A stretch of DNA of 64,000 nucleotides. Source: DATLED01 sp963750255 (lineage in GTDB: Bacteria > Actinomycetota > Acidimicrobiia > Acidimicrobiales > CADCTF01). The notes under the pieces are model-generated. The model did no database searches. It was given only the letters and a program-made list of their open reading frames with translations, and was not told where the DNA came from. Every line of letters starts with the position of its first letter. The first letter of the stretch is position 1. The stretch covers positions 906,005-970,004 of the forward strand of contig CAVVPZ010000008.1 of the NCBI GenBank assembly GCA_963750255.1. The letters are read 5' to 3'. The position numbers and the translations under genes were made by a program. This document shows, piece by piece, positions 1-10,624 of the stretch.

Positions 1-1412
1 GTCTCGGACAATCGGCGGCCGGGCAGGGAGACAGCGTCGCGGTGCAGCTCGGCCATGTCGCTGATCGTGGCGTCATGGATGGTCCGCAGCCGATCGACGA
101 TGCGCTCGGCTCGCCACCGAGGAGCGACGTCGACGCCGACATACGGGGAGTGGGGGTCGGCGCAGATGCGGTTGTTGGCGCTGAACACGAAGCCCTCCGG
201 CGGGTTCTCGACTCGGGGGAGGTCATCGAAGGGCACCCAACCGTCCCAGCCATGCGCGGCGTCGTCGGCTGCGACGGGCATCCACGTCGGGGCGCTCGAT
301 CGGCGTCTCGGTAGCCGGCCACGGAGGAGATAGCCGATGTCGCCGTGAACGTCGGCGGCTACCAGGCTGTTGACCGGTTCGACCCACGGACGCATGGCCT
401 CGAACAGCTCCGCGACCGTTGCCGCCCGCAGCATCGGGGCCATGGCGTCAAAGCCCGTGTTGACGTCGACCAGCGCCGTCCACGAGAGCGCAAGGTCGTC
501 GCCGATCAATGGTCCGCGGCCCGTGAGGGTGACGTCGACCTCGTGGTTGGGGCCACCCCGCACCTCGATCACCTCTCGGCGGTCGGGCGTGACCGATCCT
601 GGCGCAACGACATAGAGGTCTTGGTCGTCGGCCATGCCGTGGGTGATCGACCACGCCACCCGCTCGTTGTGTCCGAAGTGACAGAAGCCCGGCACTCCTG
701 GCATGCCGATTCCGAGCACGTCCCAGTCGGGGCAGGCCACGTGTCCTTGCACGTAGACGTTGGGGATTTCGAGCTCGCGGTGGGGGTCGCCCGCCAAGAG
801 GGGCAAACCGGAGGCCGTGCGCCCCCCACCGATGGCCCAGTTGTTGCTCCCGCCCTCGACGTCACCGCCGTCGTCTCCCTCAACCGGTGCGCACACCTCG
901 CCCGGGGGCACGCATGCCAGCTGGCTGTCGGTGCCTGACGCCATCGTCCGGGCCACGTCGGGACCGACGACGCCGGCGACGACGCTGCGCCAGAGCTTGC
1001 TGCGAGCCGAGCCCATCAAGAGATGGCGCACACGAAACACGAGCAGGCAGTGCCACGGCAGCCACGGGTCGAATCCCACGCCGGCGACGGCGAATTCGCG
1101 GGGGAGGGGCGCCGACGCCACGTGGCCGTTGACGCCGCGGGCATAGGCCTCGAGCATCGCCACCGTCGCCGGAGCGAGCGAGTCGAGATCGCGGAGAACG
1201 AACGACGTCAGGTCGACCCGCCGGTGGAACGCGTCACCGGCGACGGCGGCCGGACCGAGGATCTCGGCCATACGGCCTTGGGCTCGGCGCCGGTCGTACT
1301 CCATCTGCCATAGGCGGTCGGTGGCGTGGACTCGACCTTGCGCTTCGAAGGCCTCGTCCTCCGAGGCTGCGTAGCAGTGAGGTACGCCGAATCGATCGCG
1401 GAGGATCTCCAT
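1..1412 (-). CDS. Penicillin acylase (amidase) family protein, C-terminus off the window
   Basis: The minus strand is open from an ATG at 1412 to the window edge (470 codons), so the C-terminus lies outside. The protein starts directly with the family core (MEILRDRFGVPHCYA, then DRLWQMEYDRRRAQGRMAEI) and has no signal peptide. VEGGSNNWAIGGGRT near 830-860 carries the SNNW motif whose Ser is the N-terminal nucleophile of the beta chain after self-processing. Further on, HGWDGWVPFDDLPRVENPP and FVFSANNR are typical of the family. Members hydrolyse amide bonds in beta-lactams, acyl-homoserine lactones or related amides; the substrate here cannot be read from sequence. No frameshift was found in this stretch. 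Confidence 0.88.
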   Translation of the reverse strand, partial: MEILRDRFGVPHCYAASEDEAFEAQGRVHATDRLWQMEYDRRRAQGRMAEILGPAAVAGDAFHRRVDLTSFVLRDLDSLAPATVAMLEAYARGVNGHVASAPLPREFAVAGVGFDPWLPWHCLLVFRVRHLLMGSARSKLWRSVVAGVVGPDVARTMASGTDSQLACVPPGEVCAPVEGDDGGDVEGGSNNWAIGGGRTASGLPLLAGDPHRELEIPNVYVQGHVACPDWDVLGIGMPGVPGFCHFGHNERVAWSITHGMADDQDLYVVAPGSVTPDRREVIEVRGGPNHEVDVTLTGRGPLIGDDLALSWTALVDVNTGFDAMAPMLRAATVAELFEAMRPWVEPVNSLVAADVHGDIGYLLRGRLPRRRSSAPTWMPVAADDAAHGWDGWVPFDDLPRVENPPEGFVFSANNRICADPHSPYVGVDVAPRWRAERIVDRLRTIHDATISDMAELHRDAVSLPGRRLSE

Positions 1413-1478
1413 CGCCCGACCCTATTCGTCGGTCAAAAGTCGCTGTCGCCGGGGAATCGGGCGCGTCAGACTTCCGGC

Positions 1479-2537
1479 ATGGTCGCCTATGAGGTCGATG
1501 AGTTCCATCCGACGGAGGCAGCGGACGACGAGTTCCGCACTCGGTGGGAAGCAGTCGTCGCGTTCGACGCCGAGATGGAGCCTGAGGACCCACCCACGCC
1601 ATTCGACAAACACCGCCAGCAGCTCACCGATCGCCCAAGCTTCCAGCGCCCGCGCCTCTTCACCGCGTGGGCACCTGGCCGCTCGTCGGCACTGGCCATC
1701 GCAGAGATCGACTTGGAGTACACCGACAGCAACCGGCACCTCGCGTGGTGCTCGATCGGCGTTCGGCCCGAGGCCCGTCGCCAGGGGATCGGCACCGAAC
1801 TCCTCGCTCGCGTGGTCGAGGCTGCCGTCGACGACGGTCGCACGATTCTCGGCACCTTCACCATCGACGGGAGCGACGGCGACGCGTTCTGCACTCGCTT
1901 CGGGTTCGAGCCCAAGGCGACCGAGCGCAAGAGTCGCCTCGTGCTCGCCGACGTCGACCGAACCATGCTCGAGGGGTGGGTCAGCCGCGCCGTCGAGCGC
2001 GCCGCTGATTATGAGGTGTTCCGCTTCGACGACCGCTGTCCCGACGACCTGGTCGAGCCCTTCGTCGAGTTGTGGAAGGTGACCAACACCGCCCCGCGCG
2101 ACAACCTCGACATGGACGACGAGGTGATGACGCCGGAACACTTCCGAGAGCGAGAAGAAAAGGCGCTGGCCCGGGGCGACTCGGTCTGGCGGTCGGCGGT
2201 GCGGCAGCGCTCCACCGGCGCCTTGGCCGGCTTCACCGAGTTGTTCTTCGCCCCCCACGCGCCCGAGGTGTCGTGGCAAGGATGGACCGCCGTCGACCCC
2301 GGCCATCGCAACCTCGGCATCGGCCGGTGGCTCAAGGCCGACAACTGCCTCCGACTGATGGACGAGCGCCCGACCGTCCGATTCGTCGACACGTGGAATG
2401 CGTTCTCCAATGCGCCGATGCTCGGCATCAACATCGAGATGGGCTTTGATCTCGTCCGGGGCTACACCGACTGGCAGGCCCCCGTCGACACGCTCCGCAG
2501 CGCGCTCAAAGCGGCCGGCTCGCTCACAGCGAGCTGA
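1479..2537 (+). CDS. Tandem GNAT-domain acetyltransferase
   Basis: A 352-residue protein starting MVAYEVDEFHP. The reading frame stays open upstream to 1326, but that part is antisense to the penicillin acylase start, so the ATG at 1479 is preferred. Two GNAT folds are visible. The first has the acetyl-CoA loop RRQGIGTELLARVVEAA (about residues 104-120). The second has GHRNLGIGRWLKADNCLRL near residue 280. Double-GNAT architecture is shared with mycothiol synthase-like enzymes, but the substrate is unknown and the sequence lacks enough similarity to name it MshD. The 3' end overlaps the convergent DUF2237 gene by 14 bases. Confidence 0.8.
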   Translation: MVAYEVDEFHPTEAADDEFRTRWEAVVAFDAEMEPEDPPTPFDKHRQQLTDRPSFQRPRLFTAWAPGRSSALAIAEIDLEYTDSNRHLAWCSIGVRPEARRQGIGTELLARVVEAAVDDGRTILGTFTIDGSDGDAFCTRFGFEPKATERKSRLVLADVDRTMLEGWVSRAVERAADYEVFRFDDRCPDDLVEPFVELWKVTNTAPRDNLDMDDEVMTPEHFREREEKALARGDSVWRSAVRQRSTGALAGFTELFFAPHAPEVSWQGWTAVDPGHRNLGIGRWLKADNCLRLMDERPTVRFVDTWNAFSNAPMLGINIEMGFDLVRGYTDWQAPVDTLRSALKAAGSLTAS

Positions 2538-2910
2538 GATCGGGGGGCACGTCGACGGCGTGCTCGCGCAAGATGTCGAGGGGAACGAGGTCGACGGCCC
2601 GCTCGTGAGTCGCGGCCAGCACCACCGGCGCCGCGACGCCGTCGTGGTGGGCCCGGAGCCAGTTGCGGGCCGTCACGCACCAGCGATCGCCGGGCCGGAG
2701 ACCGGGGAATCCGTACTGGGGCATCGGCGTGCCGAGGTCGTTGCCGATCTGGCGTTGGTGGTCGAGGAACTCCGACGTCACCACGGCGCACACCGTGTGA
2801 CTACCGAGGTCTTCGGGACCGGTCGAGCAGCAGCCGTCACGGAAGAACCCGGTGACCGGGTCCATGCCGCAGGGCTCGAGCTCGCCGCCGAGCACGTTGC
2901 GATCAACCAT
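2524..2910 (-). CDS. DUF2237 family protein
   Basis: 128 residues, ATG at 2910. The sequence follows the DUF2237 signature throughout: NVLGGELEPCGMDPVTGF, FRDGCCSTGPEDLGSHTVCA, then GNDLGTPMPQYGFPGLRPGD and RWCVTARNW, ending in a Leu-rich helix. The family is short, cytosolic, Cys-rich and functionally uncharacterised, and full length matches the family norm. A longer open frame runs upstream to 4059 but is antisense to the P450 and is not real. The gene is divergent from the P450 at 2971, leaving about 60 bases for both promoters. Confidence 0.85.
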   Translation of the reverse strand: MVDRNVLGGELEPCGMDPVTGFFRDGCCSTGPEDLGSHTVCAVVTSEFLDHQRQIGNDLGTPMPQYGFPGLRPGDRWCVTARNWLRAHHDGVAAPVVLAATHERAVDLVPLDILREHAVDVPPDLSSL

Positions 2911-2970
2911 GGATCCAGTATCGCCGCGCCGAAGTAGCGTCGATACCCAACGAACCAGGAGGAGGCGCAA

Positions 2971-4185
2971 ATGGCGACGTCGGTGACCGAGCTCGATCTG
3001 CCCCAACTCGACGTGTTCGGCGCCTCGCGGGCCGAGGCGATGGAGCGCTTCGCTGAGGTTCGCTCGCAGGGTTGGCTGGCCCGGATGCCCTTTGGCTACA
3101 GCGTGGTTGCGTACGACGACGTGGTCGCGTTGTTGCGGGATCGGCGCTTTCACTCCGCTCTTTCGATGTTGCCGGCAATGTCGGGTGTGAGCGACGACGT
3201 GCTCAGCAGTCGTCAGAGCCAGTCGATCCTCGGCATGGAGGGCGACGAGCACGCCCGACTCCGACGACTGGTGGCTCCCGCGTTCACGCCCCGGTCGGCC
3301 GATCGGTTGCGGCCGTTCATGCGCGACGTGGTCGGCGGCTTGGTCGACTCGATCGCCGCCGCCGGTCGCTGCGAGTTCGTTGCCGACATCTGCGAGCCGT
3401 ACCCGATCCCGATCATCTGCGAGCTCCTGGGAGCGCCAAAGGCGGACTGGAAGCTCTTCTCGGCCTGGGCCACCGACATCTTCCGCATCTTCAACGGCGA
3501 CATCGGCAGCGACCTCGACCGGATCAAGTCGGCCTTCGCTCAGCTCGATGACTATGTGCGCACCATGATCGACGAGCGGCGAAGCAGCCCGGCCGACGAT
3601 CTGCTCTCGGCGATGATCGAGGCCGAGGAGGCCGGCGACCGGCTCTCGACCGACGAGTTGGTCATGATGACCGAGGCGGTACTCATGGCGGGTACCGACA
3701 CGACCCGCAACCAGCTCGCGTGTGCGGTCGCCGTCTTCTGTGATCATCCCGACCAGTGGGCCACACTGGCCGCCGACCCCGGGTTGGCCACGGGCGCGGT
3801 GGAGGAGAGCCTTCGCTACCTCGGAGCGGTGGGCGGCACGGCGAGAATCGCGTCGGAGGACATCGAATACAAGGGCGTGCTCTTCCCGGCGGGCACGCTT
3901 GTGGCCATGAGTCTCGCCGCCGCCAATCGAGATCCCGGATTCGCCGGAGAGCGGACGGACGAATTTGACGTGCGCCGTTCGACCACCTCGCCCCAGATGA
4001 CGCTCGGCGCCGGCATCCACCACTGTCTCGGTGCTTCGCTGGCCCGGGCCGAGCTCCAAGAGGCACTCCCGCTCCTGGCCCAGCGCATGCCCAATCTCCG
4101 CCTCGACGGCCCGATCGAATGGAAACCCGACAGCGTCGGCATCTGGGGCCCTGCGGTGTTGCCGGTCGCGTTCGACGGCGAGTGA
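2971..4185 (+). CDS. Cytochrome P450
   Basis: 404 residues, a normal length for a soluble bacterial P450. It starts at an ATG preceded by AGGAGGAGG. The I-helix LMAGTDTTRNQL (near residue 242) carries the acid-alcohol pair for O2 activation, the K-helix has ExxR in EESLRYL, and the heme-thiolate loop is TLGAGIHHCLGASLARAE with Cys as axial ligand. The usual Phe at the start of that loop (FGxGxHxCxG) is Leu here, a tolerated but less common change. No ferredoxin or reductase gene is adjacent, so electrons must come from elsewhere. The substrate is unknown; CYP107/CYP125-like oxidation of lipids or macrolide-like compounds would be guesses. Confidence 0.93.
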   Translation: MATSVTELDLPQLDVFGASRAEAMERFAEVRSQGWLARMPFGYSVVAYDDVVALLRDRRFHSALSMLPAMSGVSDDVLSSRQSQSILGMEGDEHARLRRLVAPAFTPRSADRLRPFMRDVVGGLVDSIAAAGRCEFVADICEPYPIPIICELLGAPKADWKLFSAWATDIFRIFNGDIGSDLDRIKSAFAQLDDYVRTMIDERRSSPADDLLSAMIEAEEAGDRLSTDELVMMTEAVLMAGTDTTRNQLACAVAVFCDHPDQWATLAADPGLATGAVEESLRYLGAVGGTARIASEDIEYKGVLFPAGTLVAMSLAAANRDPGFAGERTDEFDVRRSTTSPQMTLGAGIHHCLGASLARAELQEALPLLAQRMPNLRLDGPIEWKPDSVGIWGPAVLPVAFDGE

Positions 4186-4188
4186 TCC

Positions 4189-7100
4189 TCAGGGAGCGAT
4201 GGCGTCGAGTGCTCGTCGCACTCGTTCTTCGCTGATCCGCTCGGGGGTGCCCACCGTTTGCGCGAACAGACCGACGCGGAGTTCTTCGAGCAACCATCGA
4301 GCCCGCCCGAGTTGGGCGCCGTCGATGGCGGGATCGGACGAACCAGCGAGTTCGGCATACCGCGCCTCGAGCGCGTGGATGGTGGCCATCCACGCTGCGT
4401 CTCGACCCGGGTCCTTGGCCAGCCGCTCGAGGCGGTGCTCAACGGCGCGGAGGTAGCGATCGAGGTCGTCGAGTCGGTGGGTGCCGGTGGCCGGCACGAA
4501 GCCCCGGTAGATGAGTCGAGCCAATTGGCGGCGCACATCGAGACGAGCTGGCAACAGCGACGGGGCGGTGATCGAGTCGAGTCGCTCTCCGATGGTCTGG
4601 CGCCGGCGAAGGATGGCGGCCACCGAACGGGCGACGTCGCTGGACCGGGCTGCGATGTCGCCGCGGACGGCCCGCGACAGCGCCTCGAACCCCGAGGCGT
4701 CCCGCGCCGGTCCGCCGTTGGCTGCCAGGAGCTCGTCGAGCACTGCGAGGACGCACTCGTCGAGAAGGTCGATGACCGTGGGCTCGGGCGAGGTCGCGAG
4801 GGCGAGCTTGGTTGCGTTGGGTAGGACCCGTTGGAGGCTGTCGGTCGGCGATGGGACGGCCAGCACCAACAGGCGGCGAGTCCCCTCCCACATGGCCCGC
4901 TCCTGCTCGGCCGCCGAGGCGAACAGGCGGATTCCGGCGGTGGCGCCCTCGTCGATCAGCGCCGGGAAGGCGCGGACGGCGAGGCCGCCCTCGTTGCGTT
5001 CGACGATCTGGGGTAGCTGACCGAAGTCCCACTCGGTGAGTCCGGTCCGCTCGAGGGTGGGACCGGCGGCCCGGGCGACGGCGCCGCGTACGTAGGGCGC
5101 GAGGCGTGCGTGGATGGCGGCGAGGTCGTGGCCCGACGCCACCCGCCGGCCACGGTCGTCTTCGACCCGGTAGGTGACCCGCAGATAGGGCGGGAGCCGA
5201 TCGGGTTCGAAATCAGACGGTCGCACCCGGTCACCGCTCATCGCGGTCAGGGCGCGTGCGAGCACGTCGTGGAGCGGACCGTCCTCGGGTCCTGCGTCAG
5301 CCAAGAAGCGCAGCGCGACATCGTTGACCGGTGTGAGGTTGCGGCGGGCCGCTTTGGGAAGGGAGCGGATGAGCGCCGTGATCACGGCGAGGCGATGGCC
5401 GGGCACGTGCCAGTCGAGGCCGGAAGCCGGGCACCTGGTTGAGGACCTGAAGGGGAAGGTGGGCGGTGACACCGTCGTCGTCGGCGCCGGGTAGGAAGCG
5501 ATAGGAGAGGCGCAGGTTGAGGTCGCCCACGACCCAGGTGTCGGGATAGCCGTCGAGGTCGACCGGTTCGCCCCCGCCGTCGATCAGGTCATCGAGGGTG
5601 TAGTCGAGGAGGTGGGGATCGCCTCGATCGTCGTGCGCCACCACCAGTCGAAGTGGCGACCCGAGACCACTGGCTCGGGACGCGGGCGTCGAAGAAGGCG
5701 AATCGCACTTCTTGTCCGACGAGGAGGTCGCTGCGCCGGACCCGGTCCTCGAGCGGCGAGCACGTGGGCCACGAGGTCGTCGTTGGCCGTGACGAAGCGA
5801 TGCGGGCTGTCCCACTCGCCGTCGACCAATGCGTGGCCGATGAAGACGCGACGCGCGAGCTCGGGGTCGATGCGGCCGAAGTCACCGACCGCCCGGTGAC
5901 GATCGGGACGCCGTAGAGGGTGACCCGCTCGAGCGCGACCGCGGCGGCCCGGGTACGGTGCTCCACTGCGGCTCGCTGTAGGTGCGTTTGACGAGGTGGG
6001 CGGCGGCCTGCTCGATCCAGTCCGGGGAGACGGCGGGCGACGTCGCTGGCCCACAGCCGATTCGTCTCGACGAGTTCGGCGGCCATCACCCACCGGGGCG
6101 GCTTCTTGAACAGCGCCGAACCCGGGGGAGATGGCGAAGCGGGCGTTGTGGGGGCGCCGAGGTACTCCAGCCGGGTCGGGTCGACCCCTCGTCGCACGCC
6201 GGCCGACGTGGCTCAGCAGGCCGGCGAGGAGGGCCAGGTGCACGGCGTCGGCGGTCGGCCGGCGTCGATGCGGCATGGATCCCGAGTCCGCCGGCGATCT
6301 GTCGGACCTGGCTGTAGATGTCCTGCCACTCCCGCACCCGGAGGTAGTTGAGGAACTCGGTGCGACACAGCTTGCGGAACTGCGTTCGACGAGCGGTCTT
6401 GCTGCCGTCCTGGCGGAGGTGGTCCCACAGCGCGACGTAGGCGAGGAGGTCGGAGTCGGTGGTGGCGAAGCGGCGGTGGAGCTCGTCGGCCTGCTGGCGC
6501 TTGTCGACCGGCCGCTCCCGGGGGTCCTGGATGGACAGGGCGGCGGCGATGACCATGACCTCGCGCACGCAGCCATTGCCGCTCGGCCTCGACCACCATG
6601 CGCCCCAGGCGGGGGTCGAGGGGGATCTCGGACAGGCTGCGGCCGAGCGGGGTCAGCCGCTTGCGGGTCGTCGGCTTCGTCGGGGTCGAGCGCTCCAGCT
6701 CCTCGAGCAGCGCGAGGCCGTCGTTGATGGCCCGGGAATCGGGCGGGTCGACGAACGGGAAGGCGGCGACGTCGCCGAGGCCGAGAGCGGCCATGCGGAG
6801 GATGACCGAGGCCAGGTTGGTCCGCAGGATCTCCGGCTCGGTGTACTCGGGCCGGGAGCTCGAAGTCGTCCTCGGAGTAGAGGCGGATGCAGATGCCCGG
6901 TGCAACCCGGCCGCAGCGGCCGGCCCGTTGGTTGGCGGCGGCCTGGGACATCGGCCTCGATCGGGAAGTCGCTGGACCTTGGTCCGCCGGTTGTAGCGGG
7001 AGATGCGGGCCGTGCCGGCGTCGACGACGTAGCGGATGCCGGGCACCGTGAGCGACGTCTCGGCGACGTTGGTCGGCAAGCACGATCCGCCGGCCGCGGT

Positions 7101-8071
7101 GGGCGGCGAAGATGCGGTGCTGCTCGGCCGCCGACAGCCGGGCGTAGAGCGGGAGGATTTCGGTGTCCGCAGCTGCAGGTCGTCGAGGGCCTGGGCCGTG
7201 TCACGGATCTCGCGCTCGCCGCTGAGGAACACGAGGACGTCGCCCAGGCGCCTCGTGGGCGAGCTGCTCGACGGCGTCGCGCGATGGCCGTCGATCTGGT
7301 CGCGCCCGCTGTCGTCGTCTTCGTCGACGATCGGGTCGTAGCGGACCTCGACCGGGTAGGTGCGGCCCGATACCTCGATGATCGGCGCGCCGCCGAAGTG
7401 GGGGGAGAAGCGCTCGGTGTCGATCGTGGCCGACGTGACGATGACCTTGAGGTCGGGACGGCGGGGGAGCAGCTGTCGCAGGTAGCCGAGGATGAAGTCG
7501 ATGTTGAGGCTCCGCTCGTGGGCCTCGTCGACGATGATCGTGTCGTATCGGCTGAGCGTGCGGTCTCGCTGGAACTCGGCCAGCAGGATGCCGTCGGTCA
7601 TGACCTCGACCAGCGTGCGGTCGCTGACGCTGTCGGTGAACCGGACCGTGTACCCGACGACGTCGCCCAGCTCGGTGCCCAGCTCGTCGGCCACCCGTTC
7701 GGCCACGGTCCGGGCCGCCAGCCGGCGGGGCTGGGTGTGGCCGATCGATGCCGTGCACGCCCCGGCCCAGCTCGAGGCAGATCTTCGGGAGCTGCGTGCT
7801 CTTCCCGGACCCGGTCTCGCCGGCGAGGATCACCACCTGGTGGTCGCGGATGGCGGCGAGGATCTCGTCCTTGCGCTCGGTGACCGGGAGGGCGTCCGGG
7901 TAGCGGATCGGCGGCAGGGCGGCCGCGCTGCCACCCGCTGCTCGGGCCACGCGACGGCCCGCTCGAGGGCTCGAGGTCGGGCGGCCCGGTCGAACTGCGC
8001 CCCGATGCGGTGGGCGTCGCGCCGGTCAGCTCGGCGAGGCGCTCCCGCAGCTCCGCAACGGTCGCAGGCAC
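4189..8071 (-). CDS. hrpA: ATP-dependent RNA helicase HrpA, full length but with many frameshifts
   Basis: Runs from MPATVAELRERLAEL (ATG 8071) to a stop at 4189, about 1290 codons, matching HrpA (about 1300). The reading frame changes many times. Fragments in order: Walker A GETGSGKSTQLPKICLELG near 7800-7825; DEAH box IIVDEAHERSLNIDFILGYL near 7500-7535; motif III VTSATIDTERFSPHFGGAP; a middle OB-like region; and an intact 427-codon C-terminal DUF3418 region from 5472 to 4189. HrpA is a DEAH-box helicase implicated in mRNA processing and in rescue of stalled ribosomes. Since all parts are present and conserved, the breaks are better explained by consensus errors than by decay. It lies tail-to-tail with the P450, 3 bases apart. 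Confidence 0.85.
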
Positions 8072-8269
8072 CCGGCAACGCTACGGCGTCCGTCGTCGCC
8101 CGTCCGCCGGTTTCGACCGTGGTGAACGCCGCGAATCGAACTCGCCGACGCCCACGGGTACGATGGCCCCAGCGCCAGCACCCCGCGCCGTCCGACGGGG
8201 GACAGGTCGCCGGACCCGGGCCGAGGCCCGGGTGGACGGGCCGCTGGCCGTGAAGATCGGAGAATTGCC

Positions 8270-8540
8270 GTGGCATCATCAGGGAGCACGTTCAGCAAGA
8301 TGCAGCGTGAGCGGGAGAAGAAGGAGCGCGCCGCCGCCAAGCGGGAGAGCCGCCAGGACCGTTCGGCCGCCACCGAGCGGCCGAGGACACGCACGGGTCG
8401 CCAGCGAAGGCGACCTCTCGGCTTCCGATCTCGTCCGCCTCGTCGAGGCCATCCACAAGGAATACGACGACGGCACCATCGACCTCGATGAGTTCGAGGA
8501 GAAGAAGCAGGCGCTCCTGGCCCGCGTCAAGATCGACTGA
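8270..8540 (+). CDS. Small charged protein with C-terminal SHOCT-like helix (frameshifted)
   Basis: GTG start at 8270 with GGAG 8 bases upstream. The N-terminal half (SSGSTFSKMQREREKKERAAAKRE) is a highly charged Arg/Lys/Glu helix. After a frame change near 8400 the product continues SEGDLSASDLVRLVEAIHKE and DDGTIDLDEFEEKKQALLAR, which resembles the short C-terminal SHOCT domain (oligomerisation or DNA/protein contact). About 90 residues in all. Function unknown. Divergent from hrpA across a 200-base gap in which no further gene was seen. Confidence 0.6.
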
Positions 8541-8576
8541 TCCGGGGCATCGGCGCCGGCGCGGCGTACGGTGCGG

Positions 8577-9645
8577 ATGGACCTCCTCGTACGCCGCGAC
8601 GCACTCGAGACACTCGTCTCGACGACCAGCCGGTCGCCGAACTCGGTGACGGAGAGGCCCGGCTCCGGGTCGACCTGTTCGCCTTCACGGCCAACAACGT
8701 CACCTACGCCGTGTTCGGCGAGGCAATGAATTACTGGTCGTTCTTTCCTGCGCCTGAGGGTTGGGGCCGCATCCCGGTGTGGGGGTTCGGCGACGTGATC
8801 GAGTCCGCGCGCCGCCGGGGTGGCCGAAGGCGACCGCCTCTACGGGTACTTCCCGATGTCCGACACCGTGGTGTTCACGCCTACGAAGGTCAGCGACCGA
8901 GGCTTCACCGACGGCGCCGAGCACCGCCAGGCCATGGCGTCGGCCTACAACCAATACACGCGCGTCGACGCCGATCCCGGCTACGACCGTGACCACGAAG
9001 CCGCCCAGGCGCTGCTGCGCCCCTTGTTCACCACTGCGTTCCTTCTCGACGACTATCTCGGCCGACAACGGCGACTTCGGGGCCGGCACCGTGATCCTCT
9101 CGAGCGCGTCGTCCAAGACGGCGGCCGGCACCGGGTTCTACCTCGCCCGGCGGGGGGCGACGAGTGTCGTGGGTCTGACGTCACCCGGCAACGTCGAGTT
9201 CGTCGAGAAGCTCGGCGTCTACAACCGCGTGGTCACCTACGACGAGGTCGCCTCCCTCGAGACCGACCCGGCCGTGTACATCGATGTCGCCGGTAGCGCG
9301 ACGGCCCGCCAAGCAGTGCACACCCACTTCGGTGACCAGTTGCGGCACTCGGCCATCGTGGGCGGTACCCATTGGCAAGAGGCAGCCGACCCGTCGGCTC
9401 CGGCGCTGCCGGGCCCGTCGCCCGCCTTCTTCTTCGCCCCCGACCAGGTTCGCAAGCGGGCCGATGACTGGGGTCCGACGGCCTATGAGGGCAAGCTCAC
9501 CGACGCGTGGCGCGCCGGCGTGGCGTGGTCGGACGGTTGGCTCGAGGTCGTCGACGGCAAGGGCGCCGATGCCGTCGTCGCTGCGTACCTCACCGTGTTG
9601 CGGGGCGAGACGCCGCCGCATCGGGGCCACGTCCTGTCGATCTGA
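8577..9645 (+). CDS. DUF2855 family protein (frameshifted)
   Basis: Starts MDLLVRRDALE at 8577. After frame changes near 8615, 8815 and 9060 it continues FAFTANNVTYAVFGEAMNYW, GVAEGDRLYGYFPMSD, AYNQYTRVDADPGYD, ILSSASSKTAAGTGFYLARR and ends at 9645. The order and motifs match DUF2855 proteins, which are about 350 residues and distantly resemble medium-chain reductases: the ILSSASSKTA region sits where a nucleotide-binding loop is expected. The reaction is unknown. Codon use matches the neighbours. Confidence 0.75.
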
Positions 9646-9689
9646 GCGCACCCGCCGTCGCCTCGCATGGTGCGCCTATCGTCGCCTGC

Positions 9690-10624
9690 ATGAGCGACGT
9701 CACCGCAGCGCCCCCGCCCTTCCGCCTCGATCCGGTCGGGATCTGGACGGGCAACCTCGACTCGGTTCCCGCCTCGCGCTCGCGCGAGTTCGCCGTCGAA
9801 CTCGAAGAACTCGGCTACGGCGCCATCTGGCTCCCCGAGGTCGCCGGACGCGATGTCTTCTTGCACCTCGCGTTGCTCCTCTCGGCGACGACGCGCATCG
9901 TCGGCGCCACCGGCATCGCCAACATCTGGGGCCGCGACGCCGTGACGATGGTCGGCGGCGTCAAGGGTCTGGCCGAGGCATTTCCCGAGCGCGCCCTGGT
10001 GGGGATGGGCGTGAGCCACCAAGTCGTCGTCGAGGGGCTGCGGGGCCACCATTACGACCGACCCTTGTCGGCCATGCGCACCTACCTCGACCGCATGGAC
10101 GCTTCGCCCTACACAGCTGAGCGGCCGGCGATGCCCATGCGGCGGGTGCTCGCCGCGCTCGGGACCGAAGATGCTCGAACTCGCGGGCTCCCGAACCGAC
10201 GGCGCCCACCCGTATTTCGTGCCGGTGGAGCACACCGCGATCGCGCGGTCGGTGCTCGGCGAGGGTCCCTTGCTGTGCCCGGAGCAGGCGGTGCTCCTCG
10301 AGACCGACCCCGACACCGCCCGCGCCATCGCTCGCAGCCCACACGGCCGGCTACCTGGGTCTGCCCAACTACGCCAACAACCTCAAGCGGCTCGGCTTCA
10401 GCGACGACGACCTGGCCAATGGCGGAAGCGACCGACTCGTCGACGCCATCGTGGCGTGGGGCTCGGTCGACGACGTTCGAGCGCGGGTCCAGGCCCACTT
10501 CGACGCCGGCGCCGACCACGTCTGCATTCAGGCGCTGGTGACCAGCCGCCGCGGGGTGCCCGACGAGCAGTGGCGAGAGCTGGCACCGGCACTGACTTCG
10601 CTACCCGGCCGGCCCCGGGCATGA
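9690..10624 (+). CDS. LLM-class (F420-type) oxidoreductase, TIGR03620-like (frameshifted)
   Basis: ATG 9690. The product reads VGIWTGNLDSVPASRSREFA, YGAIWLPEVAGRDVFLHLAL, GIANIWGRDAVTMVGGVKGL, PERALVGMGVSHQVVVEGLR. Frame changes near 10165 and 10340 must be corrected to reach HTAGYLGLPNYANNLKRLGF and ADHVCIQAL before a stop at 10622-10624. At 10340 the run CCC reads as one C too many. Luciferase-like flavin or F420-dependent oxidoreductases have this TIM-barrel pattern. The stop overlaps the ATG of the next CoA-transferase (ATGA at 10621), which indicates translational coupling with the catabolic run that follows. Confidence 0.8.

Noticed and set aside
2524..4059. 511-codon minus-strand ORF
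   Set aside because: Only the last 128 codons (DUF2237) are real; the rest is antisense to the P450.
4189..8071. hrpA as a decayed pseudogene
   Set aside because: All domains are present at full length and conserved between breaks, and no in-frame stop was found inside conserved motifs when the frame is followed.
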